Below are positions 24,253 to 39,159 of a DNA stretch of 64,000 bases, piece by piece. A model generated the notes under the pieces. That model made no database searches and had not been told where the DNA came from. It saw nothing but the letters and a program-made list of their open reading frames with translations. Source of the DNA: Talpa occidentalis (lineage: Eukaryota; Chordata; Mammalia; Eulipotyphla; Talpidae); assembly GCF_014898055.3 (NCBI RefSeq), contig NW_023605194.1, positions 61,543,361 to 61,607,360 on the forward strand, written 5' to 3'. Position 1 is the stretch's first letter, and the number at the start of each line of letters is the position of its first letter. Both the position numbers and the translations under genes were made by a program.

Positions 24253-25615
24253 TGAGAAATAAACAAATGGGATTACATCAAATTAAAGAACCTCTGTACA
24301 TCAAAGAAAACCATCCATAAGATGAAAGGCCACCTACTGTGTGGGAGAACATGTCATCAAGTCATGTACCCAAGAAAAGGTTAATATCCAACATAATAAT
24401 GAACTCATATAACTTAAGAGCAAAAAAGAAACTAGAAAAACTAACCTTATAAAAAATGATAAAGGATCTCCATTTTTTTCTCCAGGGAAAACATATATGG
24501 CCAACAGGCACATGAAAAGATACTCAACATTACTAGTAATCAGAGAAAAACAAAATCAATATTACAATGGTATATAACCTCAAACCTGTTAGAATGGTTA
24601 TTATGAGAAAGAGAAAAATAATTGTTGGCGAGGATGTGGAGAAAAGGAAACCCTTGTACACTGTTGGTGGAAATGTAAATCCATGCATTTATTCTGGTTT
24701 TTTTGGATAACAGTATGGAGATTTCTCAAAAAATTAACAATAGAACTACCATATATTACAGTAATTCCAGTTTTGGAATTTATCCAAAGAAAAGGAAAAC
24801 ACTGGGACCGCCCGCTGGTGGCTCAGAGGTTAGGCTCAAGTGCTATCACTGCCATGGCCTGACCTTGATCCCCAGCCACGGAGGTGACCCACATAGTGCA
24901 GGAGACCTCTCCTGTCTCACCCACTGCTCCCCTGAGCAGTGTATTTCAGTCAATCTGTCTGTTCTGCTCCCCACTCTGTCTTTGGTGAGTCCTCTCATAC
25001 CTCCACACCTCTGGCCTACACCCTAGTTTTTGTATGCATAGATAAATTTTTCTTAGGAAAAAAGTAAGAAAATGAAAACACTAATTCAAATAGATATGCA
25101 CCCCCATGTTCAATGAAACATTACTTATAATAGTCAAGATATAAAAACAGCATAAGTGTCCATTAAGAGATGAATGGATAAAGTATTTCTGGTAAATATA
25201 TGCATAATGGAATACTATTTAGTCATAAACAAAAAGAAAATCTTGCCATTTGTGACAACATGGATTGATCTTGAGGGCATTATGGTAAGTGAAATAGGTT
25301 AGACAGAGGATGACAAATACTATATATTCTCACTTATATGTGGAATCTAAACAACAAAATGAGACATACCAAACTCATAGATGCAGAGAACAGATTGCCG
25401 GTTGCTGGAGGTAGAAATGGGGAGTGGTGAGTACAAACTTTCAATTATAAATCAAAAAAATCCTGGGGATGTAATGTACAACATGGTGGCTATAGCTAAT
25501 AATACAGTATTGCTAAAAAAGCAGATTGTAAAATTCTCATTATAAGAAAAAACTTTTTTAAACTGTATATTAGAATTGATGTTAACAAGACTTATTGTGT
25601 TAATCATTTGCAATA
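24253..25615 (+). mobile_element. Old L1 3' region split by a SINE
   Basis: Plus-strand remnants of L1 ORF2 C-terminus (gggattacatcaaattaaag, gttggcgaggatgtggag) are followed after the SINE at 24805-25068 by ORF2 end and 3' UTR pieces (acttatatgtggaatctaa). No frame is open. Confidence 0.83.
24805..25068 (+). mobile_element. tRNA-derived SINE inside an old L1
   Basis: This SINE interrupts an old L1 3' region: the L1 sequence ends near 24804 and resumes near 25069. The flanks ggaaaacact and tgaaaacact form a short target-site duplication. The head is degenerate (gggaccgcccgctggtggc). The SINE is younger than the L1 it split. Confidence 0.9.
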
Positions 25616-25627
25616 TAAACAAATATC

Positions 25628-25902
25628 GAGGGGCCTCCCTGGTGGTGCAAGGGTTAAGACAGCACTATGAAGCTATCTGCAGCCACTGCAGCATGAGTTC
25701 AATCCCCAGCCAGGAAGGTGACCCACATGATGCAGCAGACCTCTCCTGACTCTCCTGCTTCTCCCCTCAGCAGTGTATTTCAGTCAATCTGCCTGTTCTG
25801 TTCCCTATTCTGTCTCTGGAGAATCCTCTCACCCCCCACACCTCTGTCCTGTACCCCAGCCTTCTTGTATGCATAAATAAATAAATCTTTAAAAAATAAA
25901 AT
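25628..25902 (+). mobile_element. tRNA-derived SINE
   Basis: Full-length SINE beginning gaggggcctccctggtggtgc, with a 16-bp perfect target-site duplication AATATAAACAAATATC at 25612-25627 and 25903-25918. It has the older-subfamily tail (tgtatgcataaataaataaatc). Confidence 0.95.
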
Positions 25903-25919
25903 AATATAAACAAATATCA

Positions 25920-27675
25920 AATCATCATGCGGCATAGTTGAAACCAATATTGCAATTATATCCCCATAAGAAAGAATAAAATGACACTGATACAATAGAA
26001 AATGCATATGAAAGAGAAAGAAAAAAATGAAGATACTAATCACCACATTATACCCAATGCTGAAATTAGACAGCTACCCACTGTTAATCAACCTCATGAG
26101 CAATAATGTAAGTACACAGGTGGTTTTAGGCTTTTCTGTGTGCGTACTTCCTACCCTCAATAGAACACAAATTTCTCAGGAAAACTCTGCTTTTAAACTG
26201 TTGAAAATTTGTTCTTTGCTCTTTTATTACTTCTTTAACTCCTGGGCAATATACCTATATAACTGAAGCAATCAATTTGGAAAAAAGGAGGAAAACAAAT
26301 GGAGAATTTGCATTGAAATTGGCAAGGATTTACTTATCTAAGAAGGGGTGGGGAAGTATTGAATCAGAAGAGAAGAACTTGTATGGGAGGCTGAAAACAG
26401 GGAAAAAAATATAAGGCCATGCAGTTTATTGTCAGGAAAAACTTTGTGGGAAATTAAGAGTTAAGGGTGCAAAAAAGAAGATCTGAGGGACCTTCCAGAA
26501 GTGGGATATATAGGGAATGAGGAGATGTGAAAGGTACCAGTGAAGATAATGAATTTTGGATAGCCTTTAAAGTTCTATATGAAGTAAAGAAGAGATTCAA
26601 GTTCATTTTGGTTGCTGTATTGTGTTTCTATGATTTCTGCATAAGCCTGGGCCATGAGGGGTTCTTGGGGTATTAGTTATAAGTGGTATAACAGTTACAG
26701 CAGGTGTTTTTAACACTGGATCCATAGACGACTGTAGGTTGCTTACAAATCCTCATAACTGTATACAGTTTTTGTGTTTATATGTACATGTATATTTTGA
26801 AATAATGAGACTGCTCATATTCATAGCTTTTATCAAATTAGAGAGTTCATGATACTTTTCTTTAAGAAATATGAAAGGACTGCCACTGGGGAGGGAGCAG
26901 GCACAGTCTCAGGGCAAAAGGCCAGAAGTATAACATAAAAGATAACTGATATCTCATTCTACTGCATGGGCTTAATAGGTTAGCCCAAAATCATTTATTT
27001 TGGCAAAGATGCCAGTGTATTCATTCATCACCTTCCTTTCCTTTTTCTTTTGTCCCTAAATTCCCCTCCTGATGGTGATATTTGAAAATATGTGTTGTGA
27101 TTTTTAAAAAATAACCCATGATTATGCTAAATAAAGTGGTAGACAGGGCCACTGACATTTTCAAGAACGATAGAAAGATGGGGAAAATCAGAGTCACACT
27201 TCCAAATAAATCAAGTTTACAAGTTTGAGAGAGGCATCGTGATAGACCCTGAAACAAAGGAAAGTACAATAAATAGTAGTGGGGAGAGGTTCAGGGTTAG
27301 CAAGATGATTAAATGTCAACTGTCAAGGAACATGTAAAGGCAATTCCAATTATTGCTCTTCTGATGAAAGAATAAATATATCATACTTTCCACAGAATCT
27401 TTCATTCAATGCATCACATCCTAGGCATCAAGTTATATTAACTGAATAAACATTTAAATTATGGAGGGTGAAGAGCTGCAAAAGGGAGGAACTGAGAACC
27501 ACAACAAATCTGTCATTGCTTTGTTAAGTTTGTTTGAACCACCTACTCAAGTGTTTTATTCAAACCCAAAATGAGAGGCACAGAAGCAACTCCTAAGTCT
27601 GTCAAACACGCCTTCTTTCTTCATCTCTCTCTCCTTCTTTAAGAGGAGCACTCACAAGCATGCATGATTAACTTT
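25920..27675. other. Intronic, mostly unrecognised
   Basis: Apart from the DNA element near 26700-26870, I see no named repeat or exon. Confidence 0.5.
26700..26870 (+). mobile_element. hAT-type DNA element remnant
   Basis: Fragments tttttaacactggatccatag, tttgtgtttatatgtacatg and catagcttttatcaaattag resemble the same MER-type family as the outer element at 1333-1740. Confidence 0.5.
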
Positions 27676-27681
27676 CCTTTT

Positions 27682-27944
27682 TTTTAAAGATTTATTTATT
27701 TATGCATATAAAAGCCGGGGTGCCGGCCAGAGGTGCAGGGAGTGAGAGGATTCACCAGAGAGAGTAGGGAGCAGAACAGGCAGATTGACTGTAATACACT
27801 GATGAGGGGAGCAGCAGGGGAGACAGGAGAGGTCTGCTGCGCTATGTGGGTCACCTCCCTGGCCGGGGATTGAACTCATGCTTCAGTGGCTGCAGATAGC
27901 TTCATAGTGCTGTGTCTTAACCCGTTGAGCTACCAGGGAGGCCC
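27682..27944 (-). mobile_element. tRNA-derived SINE
   Basis: Minus-strand full copy from tttttaaagatttatttatttatgc to ctaccagggaggccc. The flanks are only weakly duplicated. Confidence 0.92.
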
Positions 27945-29387
27945 ACCATTATCTTTCTCAAGAAAAAAATTCATTCCTAGTTTATTAGGAGAAGGTCTTC
28001 AGCAAGTATTAGTCTTCAGGGTTCCATGAGCCGAGTCCTAGGTATGTCTTAGGCAACTGTTGAATGCTTATCAAATAAATCAATAATGAAAAGAATAAAT
28101 GGGCAAACATCTCTCACCCTCTTCTGCTATTGTGGATATATGAATTAGAGACTGCACTGGACAAGGCAGAGCAACATCAGGAAAACAAGAAACTATCCCC
28201 ATGCAAATTACTCCCAGCTTTTCCCAGACAGTGTCACTTCCTTCAAGTGGCTTGAGCCTTAAAGGGTGATGTTCTTCTCAGAGGCGTTATGGGGGGACTG
28301 GGAGATAATGTCTCATAAAGGAATCTACCAAGGAATTCCGGGGGAAAGAAGGGTTTGGTAGGCAGAAAAGATAGTCACATCTTAATCCCCAGAACCTGTA
28401 AATGCTAAATTAGACACATCAAGGGAAAATTAAAGCTGCAAATAGAATTACTATTGCTCATAAGTTGTGTCTGAGATGGGAAGATAATGTTGGATTATCC
28501 AAGTGGGCCCTTTAAATCACAAGAATCCTTACGGTGAGGCAAGAGAAAAGTTCAAAGCCAGATATGAGAAGGACTTCACCATCGTTGCTGATATTGAACA
28601 TGGAAAATGGGGTGTCAAGTCAAGGAATGTGGACAGCTTCTGGATGCATTAAGGAAGAAAATGGATTTTCCTCCAACAGTTTGATTTTAGCCCAGTGAGA
28701 CCCATATTGAACATGTGGCCTCTGGAACTGTAAGATAATCAATTTGTGCTGTGTTGAGCTACCAAACATGTGGTGATTTGTTTCAGTTGCCATAGGAAAC
28801 AGAAGGTGAGTGAAAAAAGGAAAGGACTTGAGAAGCAGGTTGAGTGGTTTTGTCATTTCCAGCCATGGGACCTTAGGAACTTCATTTCGGGTCTTTGAGT
28901 CTTCATAGTCCTCATTACTATAGTGGGTTAAAACTAGCAACCCCCAAAGGCTGCTTTTGATAGTGCTTATCATTGCTGTCTTCCTTCCTTTTTTTCCTTC
29001 TTCCTACCTTTTAGGGTCATTGGGTGCCAGCATGCCATGTAAGAGAAATAAAATGAATGATAATGAAGAGTCAAGTCTGAGGGATCTATGATGGGGAACA
29101 CCAGTTCTGTGGCCTGTCAAGGATTTTATGAAATAAGGATGTAGGGTTTTATTAGTTGTTTGCCAGAGAAAGAAAGAAGGGAAAAAAGGGGGAAGAGTGA
29201 GAAAAATAGGAGAAATTTGAGTGAAGGATGAAAAAAAAAAAAAAAGGAAACAGACTGTGGGAACCAGACTAGAAGCAAATACAGGTGGGATTTGCCCTGC
29301 AAGGAGACTGTATCTCTATTCAAATGAGGGAAATTTCAAAATTGGTTGGTTGCAAAGGTTAAGGTGGATCTTTTAAGAGCACTGGAG
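27945..29387. other. Intronic, mostly unrecognised
   Basis: Apart from the probable LTR relic at 28360-28805, this is unique-looking. It contains a purine-rich stretch at 29155-29260 with an A-run. Confidence 0.5.
28360..28805 (+). mobile_element. Old LTR-type repeat (probable)
   Basis: atcttaatccccagaacctgtaaa...ttggattatccaagtgggccc...cctctggaactgtaagataat...ttgagctaccaaacatgtgg follows a familiar mammalian repeat with the ending 'gcctccagaactgtgagaaataaa...'. I think it is an LTR-class relic; the name is uncertain. Confidence 0.5.
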
Positions 29388-29905
29388 ATAGGAATCTACC
29401 CAAAGGACACACCACAGCACTATTTACAATAGCTAAGGTGTGAAAATACCACCTAAATGTCCAAAAATGGATGAGTGTATCAAGAAGATGTGGTATATAT
29501 ACACAATGGGATACTACTCAACAATCAAAAAAGATGAACTCATGCTATTTGCAGCAACATGGAGAGAGCTGGAAGGGATTATGGTCAGTGAAATAAGTCA
29601 GAAGGAAAAAGAAAAATATCAGATGATTTCACTTATAGGAGGTATTTAGGGAGACCAAACAAGGGGTAGAGAAAGGAAAAAAAAACAGAGAGAGACAAAA
29701 CTAGCAGGCAAACTATAAATTGGAGACATACAGCAGGGGAGAGATCAAAACAAGGAGGGAAAAGCACAAGAGTCTATGGTGGCAGTTCATGGGTGACTTG
29801 GTGGTGGGAATTTTATAGGGATTAATACCTGTGAGAAAAAATCAAATATTATACAAAAATGAACAATGATGCAAAATATATATATTTCAATAAATATATA
29901 TTTTA
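29388..29905 (+). mobile_element. Old L1 3' end
   Basis: Plus-strand L1 C-terminal ORF2 and 3' UTR (ggaatctacccaaaggaca, ccaaaaatggatgagtgtat, tcacttataggaggtattta). The 62-66 residue frame near 29440-29649 is an L1 ORF2 relic, not a gene. Confidence 0.85.
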
Positions 29906-30036
29906 ATTAAAAATAATTAAAAGCACTGGAGAAATGTTCTTTTAGGAATAATAACTGAAAACTAACTATTACAGTTAATCCTACTGAATTTCTGGACCTG
30001 TGATTAACTATTTCTTTCTCTAAAGCGATGTGAGAG

Positions 30037-30134
30037 GTTATCTGTCTGTCTATAGATCTATCTATTTATCTATCTATCTATCTGTCTATCTATCCCATCC
30101 ATCCAGCTATCTAGCTATCTAATCTATCTGTCTC
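30037..30134 (+). repeat. (TCTA)n tetranucleotide repeat
   Basis: Imperfect TCTA/TCTG/TCCA array, longest clean stretch atctatctatctatctgtctatctatc. Confidence 0.97.
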
Positions 30135-32964
<2,830 letters not shown>

Positions 32965-33122
32965 AACATAAGCCACTTACTAGCTAGATGGCCACTTACC
33001 CTCTTTACATCTCAGGTTTCTATTTTTGGTAAAATGAACATGTTGATACCTATCACATAGGTTTGTTGTGTAGATAAAATAACAGTGCACAGGAAGTGCT
33101 CAGCATAGTTTCTGGCACATCA
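32965..33122 (+). mobile_element. MIR SINE
   Basis: gccacttactagctagatggcc...ggtttgttgtgtagataaaataac...gtttctggcacat is the forward MIR. Confidence 0.8.
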
Positions 33123-33297
33123 AGGTAAACTATGGGAATAGGAGAAATAAACCTGACAGGTACAAAAAAAAATCACCCAAATTATAACTTTATTTTTGTA
33201 AAAGTACTTTATTTTTCCACTGTGCACTACTCAGAGAATCGTGGATGGTGAACTTTTCAGCCAAACTCCAGGGACAGAGTCCCATGATGTTATAAGC

Positions 33298-33576
33298 ATT
33301 TTTTAAAATCTTTGTTTTTAAAGGTTTATTTATTTATACAAGAACTGGGGTACAGGCCAGAGGCGCAGGAGGGTGAGAGAATTCACCAGAGACAGAGCGG
33401 GGAGCAGAACAGGCAGACAACTGAAAACACTGCTGAGGGAGCAGCAGGCGAGCCAGGAGAGGTCTGCCACACCATATGGGTATCTCCCTGGTTGGCTGGG
33501 AATTGAATCCACACTGCAGAGGCTGTGGACAGTTTCACAGCACTGTGCTCAACCCGCTGCGCCACCGGGGAGGCCG
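33298..33576 (-). mobile_element. tRNA-derived SINE
   Basis: Minus-strand full copy. The target-site duplication GATGTTATAAGC (33286-33297) recurs as GATGCTATAAGC (33577-33588). Confidence 0.94.
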
Positions 33577-33588
33577 GATGCTATAAGC

Positions 33589-34576
33589 CTTAAAGTGGGG
33601 TGCTTCCGAACATTTTCCAATGTGTTAGGTGGGAGACTGGACTTCAGTATCTGTGCAGTAAATGCAATGGTAACAGATTGTCCATTGTTTTCATCTTATA
33701 GCAGCTGGAACAAAGGGAAAGAGGAAAGAGAAAGGCCATCTCTTTGAATATTCAATGTTTAAATTGTCAGTACAGATTTTCCAGCCACCACACAGAGGGA
33801 AGGACCAAGGAAAGCAAAATATCAAGTACTTTCACCCAAAAGACCATGCTGAGAAATCTACCATATATGGCCTCAAGAAGAGCTATATATGTTGCCAGTC
33901 AATATATTGAGGGAGGCTTGTCACAGTACGAGGGTGCTAATACCACACATCTTTCCATGAGATATCAAATCTGCCCAGAGAAGGAAACCTACTGGGTCAG
34001 CATTCTGAAGCAGGAGAGTAGAGTTTCTGAGTTGGTTTATCTATGGCAGGCTTCAAAGGAAAATGAACATTAGCTGCATGCTGACAATTGAGAGGTTGCC
34101 CTGACCCAGCCATTTGTTCTAAAGAGAACTCATAAAATTGCGAAGGTCAATGATGGCGCATTGCCAGGTTTCTCCCATCTACATTAGCCGTCCACTCCAA
34201 GGAGAGCAATAAAAAAGGAAATTTAAGACCCAAAGTGAAACAGTACTTGCATAACAATGAGAGAATAATCTGGCTACTTTTTAATTTGGAATTAGACAAA
34301 AATTTTGCAAATTTAGATAAAAAGTTGAAGAGTTGCAACTTAAAACAATGAATTTTAAGGAAAGCTTACCTAGCCCCTCAAAACAAAATCCAAAAATAAA
34401 AACAGCCAGGTATTTAAACGTGACCATGGTTTGAAAATGGAATGTTATAAAAAGTTACAAATAAGTTAATAGGATTCAGAGAATAAATTCAGTATCATTA
34501 TTCTTTGATTGCTGAGACGGTAATAATGTTATCTTTTTTCCCCTTTTCTTTATTTTTTTATTTTTTAGTTTTATTT
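33589..34576. other. Intronic, nothing recognised
   Basis: Open frames of 109-124 codons (33373-33747, 33744-34073) start in or next to SINE sequence and have no recognisable product. Confidence 0.5.
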
Positions 34577-34612
34577 TTTTTAAAGATTATTTATGCATAC
34601 AAGAACTGAAGC
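34577..34612 (-). mobile_element. SINE tail fragment
   Basis: Only the 3' terminal segment of the SINE is present on the minus strand: A-run, AATC-type tail and cttgtatgcataaat-like sequence. The body is missing. It is either a severely truncated insertion or a deletion remnant. Confidence 0.65.
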
Positions 34613-34689
34613 ACTTACTTTTGGCATCTTAAATGCAAAGTTCATAGTAAGTCGACAACTGTTTCTGTTCACTGGAAATCAATGGCTTT

Positions 34690-34885
34690 AGCTGGAAGAT
34701 AAGTATTTCAACCCTCACATACTTAATATACCCATGATCTTGGGTTACTTAATCTCTGAGGCTGCACTTCATTCCACGGCTAAAAGGGAGTAATAGTACT
34801 TACCTTATAAGGACATCACGAGGATTAAATGGTTTAGGACACATAAAAGTTTTTCTTCAAATATAAAGTGCTACACAAACATATG
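34690..34885 (+). mobile_element. MIR SINE
   Basis: cttgggttacttaatctctgagg...gggagtaatagtacttacc...acgaggattaaatgg is the forward MIR. Confidence 0.78.
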
Positions 34886-35044
34886 GTATGCCTAGAAAAC
34901 ATTCTTGCTTTACCTGTGTGCTATAGTAAGAGCAACTTTAGAAAAGGATAACATAGTTGATTTCTCTTGAAGTACTAATGTTGATTATTATATCAACACT
35001 TCAGGGATAGTGGCAAGTATTGCAGGGCATAAGCATTCTTGTGC

Positions 35045-36005
35045 ATAAGCACAGGATTTAGTTTTTGTTTGTGGTAAAATATACATAATTTAAAAATGAC
35101 CATTTAACCTATTTTAAGTATATAGTTCTCTGGCATTAAATAGATTTTCATTGTTCTGTAACCATCACTAATATCCATCTCCAGAACTTTATAATCTTCC
35201 CAAACTGAAACGCAATCATCATTTTATTTTCTGTCTCATGAATTAGACTACTCTAGGTACACCACATAAGTGGGATCATACAGTGTTTGTCCTTTTGTGA
35301 CTGGCTTATTTCAGTTAGCATGATGTCTTCAAGGTTCATCCACATTGTAGTATATGTCAGAATTTCCTGCTCTTTAAGACTGTATCATATTACATTACGT
35401 GTATATAGTCATGTGTCACTTTTAATGAAAGTGATGAATTCTCAGAAACACATCACTAAGTGATTTCTTGGCTGGGTGAACATCATAGAGTATAATTGCA
35501 CAAACTTAGACATGGTACAGCCCACTTACACATATAGATAGGCTACAGGGTATAGTTCATTGAGACCACTGTTGTTGATGTCCTTCAGTCCCTCATTGAC
35601 CGAAATGTGGCAAAGTGACACAAGACTGTATATACCACATTTTGTTTCTGCATTCATTTGTTGATGGAAGCACCTTAAGTTGCTTCTACCTATTGGCTAT
35701 GGTGAATAATGTCGCTATGAACATGAGTGTACAAATTCCTATTCATTTCTTGTGGGTGTGTATGTGTGATGTGGAATTACTGGATCATACAGTAATTCCA
35801 TGTTTACATTTTTGAAGAATTACCATATTATTTGCTACTGTGGCTACATCATTTTTATTCCAGTAGTTCAAAAAGATTCCAATTTCATCATATCCTCACC
35901 AACACTCTTTATATTTTATAATAACCATCCTAATGGGTGTGAAGTGGGCAAGACAGTTTTTAGTTTGCAATTTCTCTTTTTAGTTCTAACAATTTTTACT
36001 TTATA
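35045..36005 (-). mobile_element. Old L1 3' end
   Basis: Reversed L1 3' sequence: gtggtaaaatatacataattt, catctccagaactttataatc, gtgggatcatacagtgtttg, gggtgtgaagtggg. About 150 bases of other sequence (near 35405-35620) appear inserted within it. Confidence 0.8.
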
Positions 36006-36009
36006 TTGA

Positions 36010-37420
36010 AGATTTTTTTAGTGTTCTGTTTCTCACAACACTATGTTGTGAACCTCTATATCTAGACAGGTCTTTTATAGAAAAATATAGTTTTTACTTG
36101 CCTCACTTTTTCAGCATTTCTTTCTGTTTAAAATTTCTGCTTTCTTTTTGATTGAACCAGTTTTACCTCATTACATTCTTTCCCTTTCGTAGTTTATTTT
36201 AATTAAACATGTACTAATTTTACAACAAAGATACAGCTTATTTCTATTTGTAGGGGTGATCCATTCATTTAAGCATCCATATTAAGTCAAAAGTTAGTAT
36301 CTATACCCTTCTTCGGAAAAATATAAGAACTTCAGAATATTTTAACTTTGGTTTTTATGTTTTTGTTATCCAAGACTTACTTCTCCAGCTTTGTTTAATA
36401 TAGACACTGCTTACTTATATTTATTTACAGCTCCCTTCTTGGATCTCACATTTTTTCTCGAATCATTTTCATTTCCTAAAGTATGTTTTTTCCAAGTTTC
36501 TTAATGAGGTTCTGTTAAAGGTAAACACCCTTCAGTTTTAATTTTTCTAAAAATGTCTTCATTTCACCTTCATTTGTGAAAGATAGTTTTCTTTGGTATG
36601 TAATAATAGACTGAAAATACTTTTCTTAGCACTTAAAAGATATTATTTCTAAGTTTTCAGTGATGCTGTTAGGAAGTCACCTCTTAGTTTGGTTGTAGGT
36701 CCTTCCAGTAATTTTTCTTTCATGTTTGTGTGCGCTTTGTTGTTTTCTCTTTGCCTTGGTTTTTCACTTGGATATCACGACATTTGAGATTCTTTTTGTT
36801 TATCTTCTTTGTCTTTGCTAGGCTTTTGAATCTGAAGTCTCATTTCTTGTCATTAATTTTGGTAATTGCTCAGCCATCAGTTCTTCCCAATTTCTACTCT
36901 GTATTCATGGATCTCTAATTAGAGATATGTAGACCTATATTCTCATTCTATCTTCATGTGCCTTATTCTCTTTTTTAATATTTTCCATCTCTGGCTCTTT
37001 ATGCTATATTGAATGTAATTTCTTCTAATTTATCTTTCAGTCCACCATTTTTCCTTCATCCGCGTTTATTCTGATATTTAATTTGTTCTCTGAATTTCAA
37101 ATTTAAATTATTTATTCTTCCTTTGTAGAAGTTCTATTTTTCAAATCTTCATGATCAATTTCAATAGTTTATTTTTTCCTAGCATACTATCATTATTCTA
37201 TTTCTGTAAACATATTCAATATATTATACTGTGGTTTTGGCTATTTTAAAATCAGCAGTCTTTATGAGTTTTTTTCTTTTCCTACTTGAGCCCATGTTTC
37301 CTAGAAACTTTATCTAAGAAATTCTTTGAGGCCTGAGTTTTGAGAGTGTTCCTTTGGAGATTTACTTTTTTTCCTGCCAGATGCCTTGGGCAATTCTGCC
37401 CATGACTACTTTAACTAAAT
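36010..37420 (-). mobile_element. Probable ancient LINE remnant
   Basis: T-rich on the plus strand, with recognisable pieces such as gctcagccatcagttcttcc and a run of short T-rich blocks resembling reversed ancient L1 sequence. Family and limits are uncertain. Confidence 0.45.
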
Positions 37421-38417
37421 TTTTAGAATATACCTGGGGAATGAATTCTGGCACCAAATCTGACTAAGGGAGGATATGTGGTTGGGTATCCCAGGGGAGA
37501 CATTTTATTTCTTTTTTGTTTTTTTCCACTCCACTCAAAGACAGGCCAGCATATCCATTATCTTCTTCTGCCAGATAGGCTATTTGAGATACAGAGAAGT
37601 CCCTTAAAAGCAAAAAAGTGTACACATCCATTCTAATACATTTTTAAAACTTAAAAGGGATATTTTCTTGTCCAGTAACTTATTGAATTAACTCACCATA
37701 AAAGAAATCGATACAAGCCACAACACACAAAATAAATGAAAAACAGCCATTAGATTAATTTTTAAAGTTTCAGTATTTAGTTGCTTTGTGATTTATTTAA
37801 AACTGTCATGCTAAAAAATTGTCAAGCTTATCTATTGTTTCTTTTATACATATATATCACATTTACACATATAAGCACATACACACCAAATTATAAAGTT
37901 CTTCTACTCATATTAATAGGGACTTTTTTATATTAATAGATATTATTATGAAAAACATGATAATCTCAGAATGTATTTAAAAGGCATCCACTAACATTTA
38001 ATTCTAGATATTCATGGAAAACATATGTAAAAGATAACTTTCTGAAAATGAGATAGACATCTTTCTTAAGTTGGTTGTATACTTTATGATGAAGTAATAT
38101 AGACTTTCACAATAAAGTCAGAATAAACAATGCCTAGTTACACCAAAGATATTTAATATTACTCCGATTGGTGCAATAAGACTTAAAAAATAGGAGTAAG
38201 ATTTATAATTTTTAGGAAAAAGAAGAAATCATATGGAAAGTGAACCAATATAAAAATGCATCAAATTAATTAAGATTTTTTGATATTAAATTGATTTCCC
38301 TATATACCAGCAAAACTAGTAAGAGAAAATTCTTAATTCTTTAAGATTTTTTGAACTTGAAAAAATGATTTTAAAGGAAAAATAAGGCAATGAAAACAGT
38401 TACATTTTTTAAAAAAT
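37421..38417. other. Intronic, nothing recognised
   Basis: Strongly AT-rich, with no named repeat. Confidence 0.5.
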
Positions 38418-38427
38418 AATTAAATGA

Positions 38428-38704
38428 GGGCCTCCTGGTGGTGCAGGGGTTAAGTCTCAGCGCTATCAAGCTACCATCAGCTCCTGGGTCTGAGCTCAAT
38501 TCCTGGCCAGCGAGCTAACCCACATGGCGCGGCGGACCTCTCCTGTCTGGCCTGCCGCTCCCTTCAGTAGTGTGTTTCAGTAGATCCGCCTGTTCTGCTC
38601 CCCACTCTGTCTCTGGTGAATCCTCTCACCACCACCCCCACCTCTGTCCCTCTGACCTACACCCCAGCTCTTGTATGCATAAATAAAAATAAATCTTTTT
38701 TAAA
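38428..38704 (+). mobile_element. tRNA-derived SINE (older subfamily)
   Basis: This is a full copy with degenerate boxes and the 3' variant that ends ...ccccagctcttgtatgcataaata. The flanking repeats aattaaatgag and aattcaatgag form an imperfect target-site duplication. It sits 170 bases upstream of the 38876 copy in the same orientation. Confidence 0.92.
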
Positions 38705-38875
38705 AATTCAATGAGTGGAGACTTGCTTTGTCATATATTTAAATGCATTATAAAACTACACATTGAGAGACTAGTTGACTGTAATAAATACTGTTAACAG
38801 CCTCACTGACAATAATAGTCAATGAATCCAAATAGATATCCTTGTAAAAGATACTAAAATAAAATAAGTATTCAG

Positions 38876-39142
38876 GGCCTCCCCTGGTGGTGCAGCGATT
38901 GATCGATGGGCTGCGAGGCTGCCCGCAGCCTCTGCAGTGCCGGTTCGATCCCCGGCCACCGGCAAGGGTCCCACATGGCACGACAGACCTCGCCTGTCTC
39001 ACTCGCTGCTCCCCTCAGCAGTGTATTTCATCAGTCTGCCTGTTCTGTTCCCCCGCTCTGGCTCTGGTGAATTCTCTCACCCTCCTGCGCTTCTGACTGT
39101 GCCCAGTGCTTATATAAATAAATAAATCTTTAAAATAAAAAT
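38876..39142 (+). mobile_element. tRNA-derived SINE (younger subfamily)
   Basis: This is a well-preserved SINE with head ggcctcccctggtggtgcag, B box GGTTCGATCCC, and the same 3' variant as the 52636 copy (GCTTCTGACTGTGCCCAGTG). The target-site duplication AAAATAAGTATTCAG (38861-38875) and its copy at 39143-39157 differ by one base. Confidence 0.94.
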
Positions 39143-39159
39143 AAAATATGTATTCAGTA

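Noticed and set aside
33312..33747. Frames of 60-124 codons over the SINE at 33298
   Set aside because: SINE sequence yields similar short frames at most copies in the window; they are not genes.
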